Origin: an uncultured Capnocytophaga sp.
GTDB lineage: Bacteria; Bacteroidota; Bacteroidia; Flavobacteriales; Flavobacteriaceae
Length of the DNA stretch: 64,000 nt
Assembly (NCBI RefSeq): GCF_938029845.1
Contig: NZ_CALHGG010000150.1
Location: forward strand, 16,648 to 80,647
Reading direction: 5' to 3'
Shown here: piece after piece, positions 8,840 to 20,908 of the stretch
Layout: each line of letters begins with the position of its first letter
Numbering within the stretch: position 1 is the stretch's first letter
Made by a program: the position numbers and the translations under genes
Notes under the pieces: generated by a model
Seen by the model: the letters and a program-made list of their open reading frames with translations, nothing else
Databases searched by the model: none
Told to the model about the DNA's origin: nothing

Positions 8840-9759
8840 AGCAGATAGGAGCGACCTAAAATTAGAATCCCCACAAGTGATAATACAAAGAACCATAACA
8901 AGGCCTCTCTAAGCCAATGTCGCTTAAGACCTTCTATGATCATCATACTTGAAAGTGCTGTAGGAAAGGTAAAATAAAGCCATCCTACAGCATTTTTATT
9001 TTCATGTAGGACAATCCCTACCATACCCACCAATATCAAGCTAATAAAAAAACCTGAATAATAACGCTTATAGGATTTCTTGAGCAACCAAGAGGTGATC
9101 ATGATATTGATCAAAAGTATCCCTAGAAGTGGTAAAAATTTGTATTGTAGAAAGGATGATATATCAAACTTCGGTAAATAATAAAAACGAAGGAACAGCT
9201 GATTTTTCCAGCCAAGAAACAGGGACGCTGCCAATAAAATAACGAAAAGTATCGCAAAAACTACCAAAGGAATGAGAGAATTGCGAAATTTCTTCCCTGG
9301 TGAGGTCAATATCTGTAACCAAAGCAAGAAGAGTGCTAGCAAGGAGGGAAGAAAAAATAAGGTAGCTAAGAAAATAAGTACTGAAATATCGAAGAAAACT
9401 TGCCTGCCATCGGTAATATTGTGCGATTGCATGATCTGGAGAATCACAAATAAGATACAAGTATTGGCAAGCATAACCGTATAGTCCTTGTACACCTCAG
9501 GGAAGAGCATACTGATCACAATCCAGAAAAATACCACCAAAAGATTCCCCTGACTGAGTTGATTTTTCCTAATAATAAAATTTATAGTGGATATATTTAT
9601 CAACAGCAGCAAGCACATCACAAGAGTCTCTGCAAGGGAAATCAGCTCTATGGGGAGTCCTATAAGGAGATATCGATAGAGTATTATCTGTAAGGCTCCA
9701 AGTCCATAGAGGAAGAAGAAATGACTATTCTTATTTGTATTGAGAAAGTTGTAAAGCAT
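8836..9759 (-). CDS. DUF6427-like multi-pass membrane protein
   Basis: 307 residues with roughly nine hydrophobic helices (for example VMCLLLLINISTINFIIR and LIPLVVFAILFVILLAASL) and few polar stretches. The size, the topology and the position in a leftward gliding-associated block fit the DUF6427 proteins of Flavobacteriia. Function is unknown. The gene starts directly after the Rieske-like gene (stop at 9760), so the two are coupled. It is the last gene of an operon running leftward from about 14.7 kb. Confidence 0.7.
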   Translation of the reverse strand: MLYNFLNTNKNSHFFFLYGLGALQIILYRYLLIGLPIELISLAETLVMCLLLLINISTINFIIRKNQLSQGNLLVVFFWIVISMLFPEVYKDYTVMLANTCILFVILQIMQSHNITDGRQVFFDISVLIFLATLFFLPSLLALFLLWLQILTSPGKKFRNSLIPLVVFAILFVILLAASLFLGWKNQLFLRFYYLPKFDISSFLQYKFLPLLGILLINIMITSWLLKKSYKRYYSGFFISLILVGMVGIVLHENKNAVGWLYFTFPTALSSMMIIEGLKRHWLREALLWFFVLSLVGILILGRSYLL

Positions 9760-10182
9760 CTAATTGGATATTACTAAGGCATCACCCTGTACTACTACCT
9801 GATAGTTAAGCATTGGATAAGTGGTTTTTCCTGATTGAGGCTGTCCATTGAGCAAGTTGTATCTTACCCCATTACAAGGACATAGCATGAATAGGTGATC
9901 GTCCTCAAGGGTCATCTGACTACAAGCAGAAAGTGCTTGTGAGGGGCAGGCACGCTCCCATGCCATATAGTTATTACCTATATTGGCGACCACTATGCCT
10001 CTGAGACCGACATTATCTACTAGGACAACTCCCCCTGGGATTCTCAACTTACTATACTCAGCCAAGCGTAGGTTAAGGGTAATGGTGAATTTTGCCTCTT
10101 GCAAAAAGGGATTGCGCTGGTAATCCTTACGCTCACAGGAGAGCAGTAGTAGGGTCAAGATTATTAAAATACTCTTTTGCAT
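9760..10182 (-). CDS. Rieske-like lipoprotein lacking iron-sulfur ligands
   Basis: 140 residues. A signal peptide ends in a lipobox LLLLSC, so it is probably anchored in the envelope. The fold resembles a Rieske domain: box 1 reads ACPSQALSAC and box 2 reads CPCNGVRYNLLNGQP. In a working Rieske centre each box supplies one cysteine and one histidine; here both histidines are replaced (Ser/Gln and Asn). I infer that it cannot bind a normal 2Fe-2S Rieske cluster. It is 1 bp from gldD and probably cotranscribed with it. Confidence 0.75.
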   Translation of the reverse strand: MQKSILIILTLLLLSCERKDYQRNPFLQEAKFTITLNLRLAEYSKLRIPGGVVLVDNVGLRGIVVANIGNNYMAWERACPSQALSACSQMTLEDDHLFMLCPCNGVRYNLLNGQPQSGKTTYPMLNYQVVVQGDALVISN

Positions 10183-10183
10183 C

Positions 10184-10738
10184 TTATTTCCAATAGGCAG
10201 TTTCCATAATACGGCGAATATCCTTTTTCAAGTACATAGCTGCAGGATATATAGAATCATAATTGGGACGTACCCTAAAGTAGATAGACCCTGTAATAAA
10301 GTGTCTCGTACTATCGGTGATATAGAACTGGGATTGCGAAGCCGCATTTCCATCTACTTCGTAGAACATGCCATATACCTTATCTTGCGTATTTAGGTAA
10401 GGTTGTTCCACTATATTAGTCGCCTTGATTGTATGTTCGTAAGTAAGGTTTTGTGCATCCTTGAGAAGCTTTACAAGATTATCCTTCACGGGCTTATAGG
10501 TAATATATATAGTTGCCTTCATGGCAGGATAATCTAGATTAAGGTTATACCCCTCTTTCTTGCTAACCTTGGCATAGGTATTTTTCTCAAACGAGAAAGG
10601 GGTCTCCTCCTTGAGGGTATCATATTGAGCTTCTGGGTAATCCAAGCGCAAAAAAGCCTTAGGCTTGGGCTGTATATCTCCCCCACAGGCTACTAAGAAA
10701 AGCCCTATACAACAACTGATAAGAAGTCTGCTCATCAT
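10184..10738 (-). CDS. gldD: Gliding motility lipoprotein GldD
   Basis: 184 residues. The signal peptide ends in a lipobox (LFLVACGG), followed by the GldD-type opening PKPKAFLRLDYPEAQYD. The family is needed for gliding and type IX secretion in Flavobacterium, and acts in the envelope. The start overlaps the gldE stop by 4 bp, the arrangement known for gldD-gldE in related genomes. Two ATG codons are adjacent at the start, so the first residue is uncertain by one. Confidence 0.9.
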   Translation of the reverse strand: MMSRLLISCCIGLFLVACGGDIQPKPKAFLRLDYPEAQYDTLKEETPFSFEKNTYAKVSKKEGYNLNLDYPAMKATIYITYKPVKDNLVKLLKDAQNLTYEHTIKATNIVEQPYLNTQDKVYGMFYEVDGNAASQSQFYITDSTRHFITGSIYFRVRPNYDSIYPAAMYLKKDIRRIMETAYWK

Positions 10739-12030
10739 TTGATAGTCACTTTTAGTTGTTTGATTCTTTTTTTGTCTATATCTTCTATAGTAAAGGTGTA
10801 GTTCTCAAAAGCAATCACCTGTTTTTTCTCTGGGAAAGCCTCAATAAGCTCTAACAGAAAGCCTGCAAGGGTCTCGCTCTCTCCTCGTATTTTCTCAAAA
10901 TGCTCTTCAGCCGATGCAGGTACAGCAAGTACTCGATAAAAATCCTTGAGGGCTGTTTTGCCATCAAAGAGAAAATTATTCTCATCGAGCTTGGTATAAA
11001 AGGTATCCTCCGAATCATATTCATCACTGATTTCCCCTACAATTTCCTCTATTACGTCCTCAAGGGTTACCACTCCTAAAGTACCCCCATACTCATCTAC
11101 CACTATGGCTAAGTGTATTTTTCTTTGTTGAAACTCGGTCAGTAGGTCGTCCAACTTCTTGTTATCGGGTACAAAAAAAGCCTTTCGCTTGATACGCCTC
11201 CAATCAAAATCCTTTTCATCTAAATAGGGTAAGAGGTCTTTGGCATAGATAATCCCTGTAATATTATCTATATTATCCTGATATACAGGCACTCTAGAAT
11301 AACCATTTTCTTGAATAAAAGCCAAAACCTCGGCATAGGTCATCGTCTCATCTATAGCCGAAATATCTATGCGTGGATGCATGACCGCTCGTATATCAGT
11401 ATTTCCGAAAGATACAATGCCGGAGAGTATCTTATGTTCCTCACGAGTGGTATCTTCTTGAGAAGTAAGTTCCAATGCCTGAGAGAGTTGTCCCACCGAA
11501 ATAGAGGAACTTTTACGAAGCCTATCATTGATAAAGGTAGTAAAAAGAGTCATAAATACACTCAGCGGAGTAAGGCATACATCTAACACCTTGATAATAG
11601 GAGCCACCCTATGAGCAAAGATGAGGTTATTGCGATTGGCATATATCTTAGGCAGAATCTCCCCACAGAGCAAAATAACGAAAGTAAGAATACCTACCTC
11701 AAAGATAGCTCGTACCCATTCGTTCATACCACCAAAGAGAAACTCTCCTAAGGGAGCAAAAACTAAAACAATGGATATATTAACTAAGTTATTAGCTATC
11801 AGTATAGTAGCCAGTAATTTCTGAGGTCTTTTAAGCAACTGCACGATAATGGAGCTACTATCCTTAGCTTCCTCTTCTTCCAATTCAGTAGAGGAGAGAG
11901 AAAACAAAGCGGTTTCTGCACCTGATATAAGGGCAGAACAACCTAAAAGAACCATAAAAATAAGTGCTCTAACGAGCAAATCCACAGTGGATGGTGTTAA
12001 TGATTGTAGTATCGACGAATCTGTGTCCAA
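10735..12030 (-). CDS. gldE: GldE, CNNM/CBS-domain membrane protein
   Basis: 431 residues in three parts: an N-terminal CNNM/DUF21 membrane region with four helices (residues 12-190), a CBS pair (about 215-345, including YSRVPVYQDNIDNITGII and VVDEYGGTLGVVTLEDVIEEIVGEI), and a CorC/HlyC-type C-terminal domain (350-425). The architecture is that of CorC/HlyC transport-associated proteins. The pairing with gldD identifies it as GldE of the gliding machinery. Its biochemical role is not settled; an ion-transport function is inferred from the family. Confidence 0.9.
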   Translation of the reverse strand: MDTDSSILQSLTPSTVDLLVRALIFMVLLGCSALISGAETALFSLSSTELEEEEAKDSSSIIVQLLKRPQKLLATILIANNLVNISIVLVFAPLGEFLFGGMNEWVRAIFEVGILTFVILLCGEILPKIYANRNNLIFAHRVAPIIKVLDVCLTPLSVFMTLFTTFINDRLRKSSSISVGQLSQALELTSQEDTTREEHKILSGIVSFGNTDIRAVMHPRIDISAIDETMTYAEVLAFIQENGYSRVPVYQDNIDNITGIIYAKDLLPYLDEKDFDWRRIKRKAFFVPDNKKLDDLLTEFQQRKIHLAIVVDEYGGTLGVVTLEDVIEEIVGEISDEYDSEDTFYTKLDENNFLFDGKTALKDFYRVLAVPASAEEHFEKIRGESETLAGFLLELIEAFPEKKQVIAFENYTFTIEDIDKKRIKQLKVTIK

Positions 12031-12080
12031 AATTAAATGTTTAGTTATACAATAAGGACTTCACGAGAATCCTTTTATTT

Positions 12081-12539
12081 TTAGAATGGTACAACATCTT
12101 TTTGTGATGGGGCACCCATTCCTGTGTCTGGTACACTACCCTCTGCTTGAGGGGTAGCTGACACTGATTGAGGTATATTTGTTGCCTCTTGGGAAGTACC
12201 TTTTTTAGGAGTCAGGAAATTAACATCTGAGGCCACTATTTCTGTAATATAACGGGGGGTACCATCTTGTGACTGATATTGTCGAGTACGCAATCTCCCT
12301 TCTACATACAGTAGGTCTCCCTTTCTGACGTATTTTGCTACCAGTTCGGCCAACTTATTATTAAATACAAGATTGTGCCACTGGGTATTTTCCACCTTTT
12401 GTTGAGTAGTCTTATCGGTATAGGATTCATCAGTGGCCAAGGACACCTGTCCTACACAACTGTCTTTCTCAAAGTAAGTGAGTTTCACATCACTTCCTAA
12501 CCGACCTATAAGCATGACTTTATTTAATGTTCCGTTCAT
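12081..12539 (-). CDS. ssb: Single-stranded DNA-binding protein
   Basis: 152 residues. The OB fold occupies residues 1-110 (NKVMLIGRLGSDVKLTYFE, TQWHNLVFNNKLAELVAKYV, GDLLYVEGRLRTRQYQ), followed by a Gln/Thr/Pro-rich linker and a C-terminal tip KDVVPF. The tip is less acidic than the usual DDDIPF. The protein binds single-stranded DNA during replication and repair. It lies between mutY and gldE in the same direction, a conserved order in flavobacteria. Confidence 0.95.
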   Translation of the reverse strand: MNGTLNKVMLIGRLGSDVKLTYFEKDSCVGQVSLATDESYTDKTTQQKVENTQWHNLVFNNKLAELVAKYVRKGDLLYVEGRLRTRQYQSQDGTPRYITEIVASDVNFLTPKKGTSQEATNIPQSVSATPQAEGSVPDTGMGAPSQKDVVPF

Positions 12540-12570
12540 AGTAATATTTTAGTCTATATTCAATAATTAA

Positions 12571-13614
12571 TCATTTGTCCTTATTGATGTATTTTTGTAT
12601 CACCACTGGCATCGGGTACTTCTCCAACTCAGTAGGAGGAATCCCTTGTGCGAGGACTTCTGCTAACTCTATTTTCCAAAATGATATATGCAAATGCTGA
12701 TGTGTGAGCTTATGCAAAAAAGCCTTAGGCTGGAGTGCTATGTCCACAGCCTTGGGATATTTTTCCTTAAGCAACACATATACATCAGCTTCTGAAAGGT
12801 CTCCCGTAGTCTCCAAAAGAGGAAACTGATAAAGTCCCTGCCAGATATCTTTCTCACCTCGCCTTTCCATAAGGGTATAGCCTCGTGTATCGGAAATCAC
12901 ACAGTAATGAAAATAACGATGAGTAATCTTCACCTTAGGTAGCTTCACAGGTAGCCTATCTACCTTATCTTTGTGATAGGCCAAGCACTTTTCATTCATC
13001 ACACACCCCTTACAATCTGGAGATTGTGGCTTACACTGAAGCGCCCCAAACTCCATAATAGCTTGGTTATACTCCCCTGCCCTATCCTTATCTAAAAGAT
13101 GATAAGCCAATTCCCTAAAATACTTCACCCCTTCGGTGGTATTGATAGGTATTTCTATATCAAATATGCGACTAAGGACTCTATACACATTTCCATCTAC
13201 TACAGCCTTGGGGGCATTGTAGCAAATAGAGGCAACAGCACTAGCGGTGTAATCTCCCACACCTTTGAGAGATAGTAGTCCCTCATAAGTGGTAGGGAAA
13301 ACACCCCCCAATTCCCTAGTAATATACTGGGCAGCATGCTGCAAGTTCTTAGCTCTAGAATAATAACCTAAGCCCTGCCATACTTTAAGCACTTTTTCCT
13401 CAGGAGCATTCGCCAAATCAGCCACCGAAGGAAACTGTGCTACAAAATTCAAGTAATAAGGAAGCCCTTGGCTTACTCTGGTTTGTTGTAGAATAATCTC
13501 AGAGAGCCATACATAATAAGGATTCTTTACTCCCCTCCATGGCAAATCCCGCTTATGAATAGTGTACCATTTGCAGAGTAGCGCTGAAAAATCGGTAAAT
13601 TTCTCTTCTTCCAA
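12571..13614 (-). CDS. mutY: A/G-specific adenine glycosylase
   Basis: 347 residues. The helix-hairpin-helix with catalytic region reads SLKGVGDYTASAVASI, preceded by EIILQQTRVSQGLPYY. The 4Fe-4S ligands follow the spacing C-x6-C-x2-C-x5-C around residues 190-210. The C-terminal NUDIX-like domain (about 230-345, TLMERRGEKDIWQGLYQFPL) recognises 8-oxoguanine. The enzyme removes adenine mispaired with 8-oxoG. It is 2 bp downstream of psd and probably cotranscribed with it. Confidence 0.96.
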   Translation of the reverse strand: MEEEKFTDFSALLCKWYTIHKRDLPWRGVKNPYYVWLSEIILQQTRVSQGLPYYLNFVAQFPSVADLANAPEEKVLKVWQGLGYYSRAKNLQHAAQYITRELGGVFPTTYEGLLSLKGVGDYTASAVASICYNAPKAVVDGNVYRVLSRIFDIEIPINTTEGVKYFRELAYHLLDKDRAGEYNQAIMEFGALQCKPQSPDCKGCVMNEKCLAYHKDKVDRLPVKLPKVKITHRYFHYCVISDTRGYTLMERRGEKDIWQGLYQFPLLETTGDLSEADVYVLLKEKYPKAVDIALQPKAFLHKLTHQHLHISFWKIELAEVLAQGIPPTELEKYPMPVVIQKYINKDK

Positions 13615-13616
13615 AA

Positions 13617-14279
13617 CTACACCTCTGCTATAACATCTATACCTCCCTTTACTTTCTGTCCGAGAGTAACTTTTACTTTTGCTGAAAGAGGAAGATAAAT
13701 ATCCACACGAGAGCCAAACTTGATAAAACCTGCATCAGCTCCCTGCAGAGCAACATCTCCTTCTTTGGCATAATTAACGATACGCTTGGCTAAGGCACCT
13801 GCTATTTGTCGGTAGAGTACCTTCCCAAACTGTTCATTTTCAACCACTACTGTGGTACGTTCGTTCTCCTCAGAGGCCTTGGGATGCCATGCCACTAAGT
13901 ACTTCCCTGGGTGATACTTGCTATAAACTACACGTCCACTCATAGGATAGCGAGTTACATGTACATTCAGGGGCGACATGAATACGGAGATCATGCGACG
14001 CTTATCCTTAAAGTACTCATTCTCTTCTACTTCCTCTATTACTACCACTTTACCATCTACTGAGGAAATGATATGATTAGGATTTATAGGGGTTTCACGC
14101 TTAGGATTTCTAAAAAACTGCAATATCAGTACAAAGAAAACAAGGACAACCAACATAAGGGCTATCCTAAGCCATTCCATATTGACTACAAACTGGTCTA
14201 TTAGTATGAAAAGTAGTGCTGTAATAATGGTACTTACCAAAATAATCTTTGCCCCTTCTTTATGTGCTTTGTAAAACAT
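13617..14279 (-). CDS. psd: Phosphatidylserine decarboxylase proenzyme
   Basis: 220 residues, matching the short Psd type of Bacteroidota. Two N-terminal membrane helices precede the catalytic part (VFMSPLNVHVTRYPMSGRV, then YRQIAGALAKRIV). The self-cleavage Gly-Ser that yields the pyruvoyl cofactor is in IKFGSRVDIYLP near residue 188. It converts phosphatidylserine to phosphatidylethanolamine at the inner membrane. Confidence 0.95.
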   Translation of the reverse strand: MFYKAHKEGAKIILVSTIITALLFILIDQFVVNMEWLRIALMLVVLVFFVLILQFFRNPKRETPINPNHIISSVDGKVVVIEEVEENEYFKDKRRMISVFMSPLNVHVTRYPMSGRVVYSKYHPGKYLVAWHPKASEENERTTVVVENEQFGKVLYRQIAGALAKRIVNYAKEGDVALQGADAGFIKFGSRVDIYLPLSAKVKVTLGQKVKGGIDVIAEV

Positions 14280-14333
14280 TTTTTATTAATTATTAATTGT
14301 TCATTCACAGTCAGCCATTTTCTTCACTTCTCA

Positions 14334-14690
14334 CTAATAAGGTGCTATCACAAATGCTGCTGGGTACATATTTTTGACCTTAGTAAGAGCTTTTTCTGCC
14401 TCTAAGCGGGTACGGAATTGTCCCATACGAACCTTATAGTTAGGGGTTTCAAAAGCCAAAAAGCAGGGATAAGAGTACTTCCCAGAAGCGCGTTTGATCT
14501 CTTCATTTGCCTCAGAGATAGTTCCATTATATATCTGGATTTGGTAGGTCTTCTCCTGCTGTCCAAATTCCTTTTTTACCTCCATAAGGTCTTTGATTTG
14601 CTGGCTTTGATTGATTTTTAGCTGTTGCCCACAAGCATACTGTCCCCAAAATAGCAAGCCTATTGTGGCTATAAAACAAATCTTTTTCAT
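14334..14690 (-). CDS. SPOR-domain secreted protein
   Basis: 118 residues. A signal peptide (MKKICFIATIGLLFWGQYACG) is followed by a single SPOR-type domain ending in YKVRMGQFRTRLEAEKALTKVKNMYPAAFVI. SPOR domains bind denuded glycan strands in peptidoglycan, so a periplasmic role near septa or the wall is inferred. It is transcribed leftward towards psd after a 54-bp gap. Confidence 0.85.
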   Translation of the reverse strand: MKKICFIATIGLLFWGQYACGQQLKINQSQQIKDLMEVKKEFGQQEKTYQIQIYNGTISEANEEIKRASGKYSYPCFLAFETPNYKVRMGQFRTRLEAEKALTKVKNMYPAAFVIAPY

Positions 14691-16638
<1,948 letters not shown>

Positions 16639-16696
16639 TTCAAAAACAACTTCCAATATTTCAGGGCAAAATATTGGTCATGTTCTTAAAAAATTG

Positions 16697-16704
16697 TATC
16701 TTTG
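16697..16704 (+). promoter_or_regulatory. Promoter -7 box for yidC
   Basis: TATCTTTG, a perfect match to TAnnTTTG, 38 bp upstream of the yidC ATG. Confidence 0.65.
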
Positions 16705-16742
16705 CCCTATATTAATACCCTAATCAAATCAACAAACACTCT

Positions 16743-18602
16743 ATGGAAGAAAGACGTTCCAACCTCACTTCTCTTATAGGTATGATGCTTATGACCATTG
16801 TGCTTATATTCTTTTTCTATCGCAATCAATCTACTGCGGAGCAAGTGAATAATACCACCCAAACAACCGACTCCTCACAGCCACAAAATACACCTGACCC
16901 ACAGGCAATGACCTCATTGCCTACCGATTCCTTAGGTCTTAGTAAGTACAAAGAAAAACTAGGGGCTTTTGCCTACTCTGCTACCTTGCCTTCTGCTAAG
17001 GAGGGGGCTGTTACTACCTTAGAAAACAGCTTACTTAAACTACAAGTAAGCAACAAGGGCGGACAGATTACAAGCCTTTTAGTAAAAAACCAAAAGACCT
17101 ACGAAGGGCAACCTGTAGAACTTATCAAAGATAACAATGCCGCTTTCTCCTTGGAGATTACCACTACGGATAACCGTACCCTAAAGACAGAAGACTTATT
17201 TTTCGAACCTTCTCTCGCTGGCAATGTACTTTCCATGAAGCTACGAGTATCAGCCAATCAATACCTTGAATATGTATATACGCTCCGTCCCGATGAATAT
17301 TTCATTGATATGACAGTGCGCAGCGTAGGTCTTAGCTCTGTGCTCAATACAAGCAATGCTCCTCAGCTTACTTGGAAGCTTAAGGCGCGCCGTATGGAAA
17401 AGAGCGTTACTTACGAAGACCGATATGTACAAGCTGTCGTACAGTATGAGGATGACCGCGATGATAAGCTTAGTGCAGGAGGGGAAGACTCTGAGAAATT
17501 CAAGCTTGTCAAATGGGTGAATTTCAAGCAACACCTATTTAGCTCCTTCCTCATCACCGATAAGCCTTTTGCAAGTGGTGCTATCTCTTCCAAGAACTTG
17601 GCTACATCTGAAGACAAAAGTGTACAAAATACCAAAGACTTCAAAGCCATATTTCCTCTGGAATACACATCTGGAGAGTTGAATCAGTCACTACACTTCT
17701 TCTATGGACCATCGGATTATCATATTTTTAAAAAATATGACAAGCAGTACGGTCTTACCAAAGCAATTCCTCTAGGTTGGGGTATCTTTGGTTGGATCAA
17801 CAAATGGTTTGTAATTCCTGTTTTCGACCTCTTAAGCAGCTTTATGTCTATAGGATTGGCCATTATCGTCCTTACCATTATTGTACGTATTCTGCTCTCC
17901 CCTATCCAATATAAGTCCTACCTCTCTCAGGCCAAAATGAAAGTACTTCGTCCAGAGATAGAGGAGATTAACGAGAAATACAAAGGTCAAGATAACGCTA
18001 TGAAGCGCCAACAAGAGACCATGGCACTATATAGTAAAGCAGGAGTCAATCCTCTCAGTGGCTGTATTCCTGCCCTCTTACAGATGCCTGTCTTCTTTGC
18101 GCTCTTTAGCTTCTTCCCGACAGCCTTTGTACTCCGCCAGCAATCTTTCTTGTGGGCTAACGACCTTTCCTCTTATGACTCCATAGCTCAATTGCCTTTC
18201 AGCATTCCTTTCTATGGAAATCACGTGAGTCTATTCCCTATATTAGCCTCTGTTACCATGCTGATATATATGCTTATGACCACAGGGCAAATGCAACAAC
18301 CCCAACAAGAGGGCATGCCTAATATGAAGTTTATGATGTACATCTCCCCTCTGATGATGTTATTCTTCTTCAATAACTACGCTAGTGGCTTGAGTTTGTA
18401 TTATTTCATATCCAACCTTATTACTATATTTATTATGTTGGCTATCAAGTATTGGATTATTGATGAAAAACGTATCCATGCCAAGATACAAGAGAACAAG
18501 CAGAAACCACGTAAGGAAGGTAAGTTCCAACGCAAATTCCGCGAAATGATGGAACAAGCCGAAGCGCAACAACGTGCCCAACAAAACAACAAAAAGAAAT
18601 AA
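16743..18602 (+). CDS. yidC: Membrane protein insertase YidC
   Basis: 619 residues. One N-terminal helix (residues 8-27), a large periplasmic beta-sandwich (about 90-340) and the conserved insertase core with five helices from about residue 370 (IGLAIIVLTIIVRILLSPIQYKS) to 575. The hydrophilic-groove arginine lies in IIVRILL. The tail is Lys/Gln-rich, as usual for Bacteroidota YidC, and probably contacts ribosomes. It inserts inner-membrane proteins alone or with SecYEG. Confidence 0.97.
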   Translation: MEERRSNLTSLIGMMLMTIVLIFFFYRNQSTAEQVNNTTQTTDSSQPQNTPDPQAMTSLPTDSLGLSKYKEKLGAFAYSATLPSAKEGAVTTLENSLLKLQVSNKGGQITSLLVKNQKTYEGQPVELIKDNNAAFSLEITTTDNRTLKTEDLFFEPSLAGNVLSMKLRVSANQYLEYVYTLRPDEYFIDMTVRSVGLSSVLNTSNAPQLTWKLKARRMEKSVTYEDRYVQAVVQYEDDRDDKLSAGGEDSEKFKLVKWVNFKQHLFSSFLITDKPFASGAISSKNLATSEDKSVQNTKDFKAIFPLEYTSGELNQSLHFFYGPSDYHIFKKYDKQYGLTKAIPLGWGIFGWINKWFVIPVFDLLSSFMSIGLAIIVLTIIVRILLSPIQYKSYLSQAKMKVLRPEIEEINEKYKGQDNAMKRQQETMALYSKAGVNPLSGCIPALLQMPVFFALFSFFPTAFVLRQQSFLWANDLSSYDSIAQLPFSIPFYGNHVSLFPILASVTMLIYMLMTTGQMQQPQQEGMPNMKFMMYISPLMMLFFFNNYASGLSLYYFISNLITIFIMLAIKYWIIDEKRIHAKIQENKQKPRKEGKFQRKFREMMEQAEAQQRAQQNNKKK

Positions 18603-18607
18603 CCCCA

Positions 18608-18645
18608 AAAGGTCAGTTGTCAGTATCCACTGACCACTGACCTTT
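18608..18645. terminator. Inverted repeat after yidC, possible terminator
   Basis: AAAGGTCAGT (18608-18617) and ACTGACCTTT (18636-18645) form a perfect 10-bp stem between yidC and eno. The loop contains further GTCAGT/ACTGAC repeats, and the T tract is short, so termination may be weak. Confidence 0.5.
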
Positions 18646-18667
18646 GTTCCTAATAACCGATTATTAA

Positions 18668-19981
<1,314 letters not shown>

Positions 19982-20039
19982 TGCTACCTACCCCTAGAAA
20001 AATAAGTATATTTTTTTAGTGTGTTCAAAAATTTTCGAC

Positions 20040-20078
20040 AAAAACTTTTCCAAAGTCTTCTACTTTGGGAAAGTTTTT
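20040..20078 (+). terminator. Terminator of eno
   Basis: AAAAACTTTTCCAAAGT and ACTTTGGGAAAGTTTTT form a 17-bp stem with one G-T position and a 5-base loop, ending in a T run. The next promoter box starts 2 bp later. Confidence 0.8.
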
Positions 20079-20079
20079 G

Positions 20080-20087
20080 TACATTTG
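20080..20087 (+). promoter_or_regulatory. Promoter -7 box for bshB1
   Basis: TACATTTG matches TAnnTTTG. The 90-bp leader that follows is made of repeated CTAACAACTAA words. Confidence 0.55.
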
Positions 20088-20178
20088 CACAAATTATAGA
20101 ATCAACATTAGTGGTTGGTTGTTAGTAGCTAGTTCAAGTCTCTAACAACTAATCTCTAACAACTAACAACTAAGTAAT

Positions 20179-20898
20179 ATGAAATTAGACATTTTAGCAT
20201 TTGGCGCACACCCCGACGATGTAGAACTCGGTTGTGCAGGTACGCTAGCCAAGGAAATTAGTTTAGGTAAGAAAGTAGGTATTATTGACCTTACCCAAGG
20301 GGAATTGGGCACCCGTGGAAGTGCCGAGCTCCGTCGAAAAGAAGCCGATGAGGCCGCTCGTATCCTCCAAATTAGTATTAGGGAAAACCTTTGCTTTGCT
20401 GATGGATTCTTCCTCAATGACAAGCATCACCAATTGGAAATCGTCAAGAAACTGCGCAAGTATCGCCCTGAGATTGTAATCTGCAACCCCTTCGATGATC
20501 GCCATATAGACCATGGCAAGGGCGGCAAGCTTGTAAGTGATGCGTGCTTCTTGAGCGGTCTGCGCCGTATAGAAACCAGCGATGAGAACGGAAACTCACA
20601 AGAGGCTTGGCGTCCCAAAGTCGTTTATCACTACATACAGTGGAAAGACCTTCGTCCTGATTTCGTGGTAGATATCACTGGTTTCTTAGAAAAAAAGATT
20701 GAAGCGGTATATGCCTATCGTTCCCAGTTCGTTCCTGACGAAGGTAACGACCCACAAACGGTTATCACCAGTCAGAATTTCCAAGATAGCATCAAGTTCC
20801 GCGCTCAGGAATTGGGTATGCTCATCAACCGCGACTATGCTGAAGGCTTCAATGTAGAACGCTATGTAGCCGTAGATAACCTCAGCGACCTGATCTAG
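20179..20898 (+). CDS. bshB1: N-acetyl-alpha-D-glucosaminyl L-malate deacetylase 1
   Basis: 239 residues of the PIG-L/LmbE fold. The zinc motif AHPDDVELGC is near the start, with GELGTRGSAELRRKEADEAAR and the third ligand in DDRHIDHGKGGKL. This pattern matches BshB1, which deacetylates GlcNAc-malate in bacillithiol biosynthesis. Bacteroidota are known to make bacillithiol. No other bsh gene is adjacent in this window, as is usual because the genes are scattered. Confidence 0.92.
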   Translation: MKLDILAFGAHPDDVELGCAGTLAKEISLGKKVGIIDLTQGELGTRGSAELRRKEADEAARILQISIRENLCFADGFFLNDKHHQLEIVKKLRKYRPEIVICNPFDDRHIDHGKGGKLVSDACFLSGLRRIETSDENGNSQEAWRPKVVYHYIQWKDLRPDFVVDITGFLEKKIEAVYAYRSQFVPDEGNDPQTVITSQNFQDSIKFRAQELGMLINRDYAEGFNVERYVAVDNLSDLI

Positions 20899-20908
20899 AT
20901 TATTTCAC

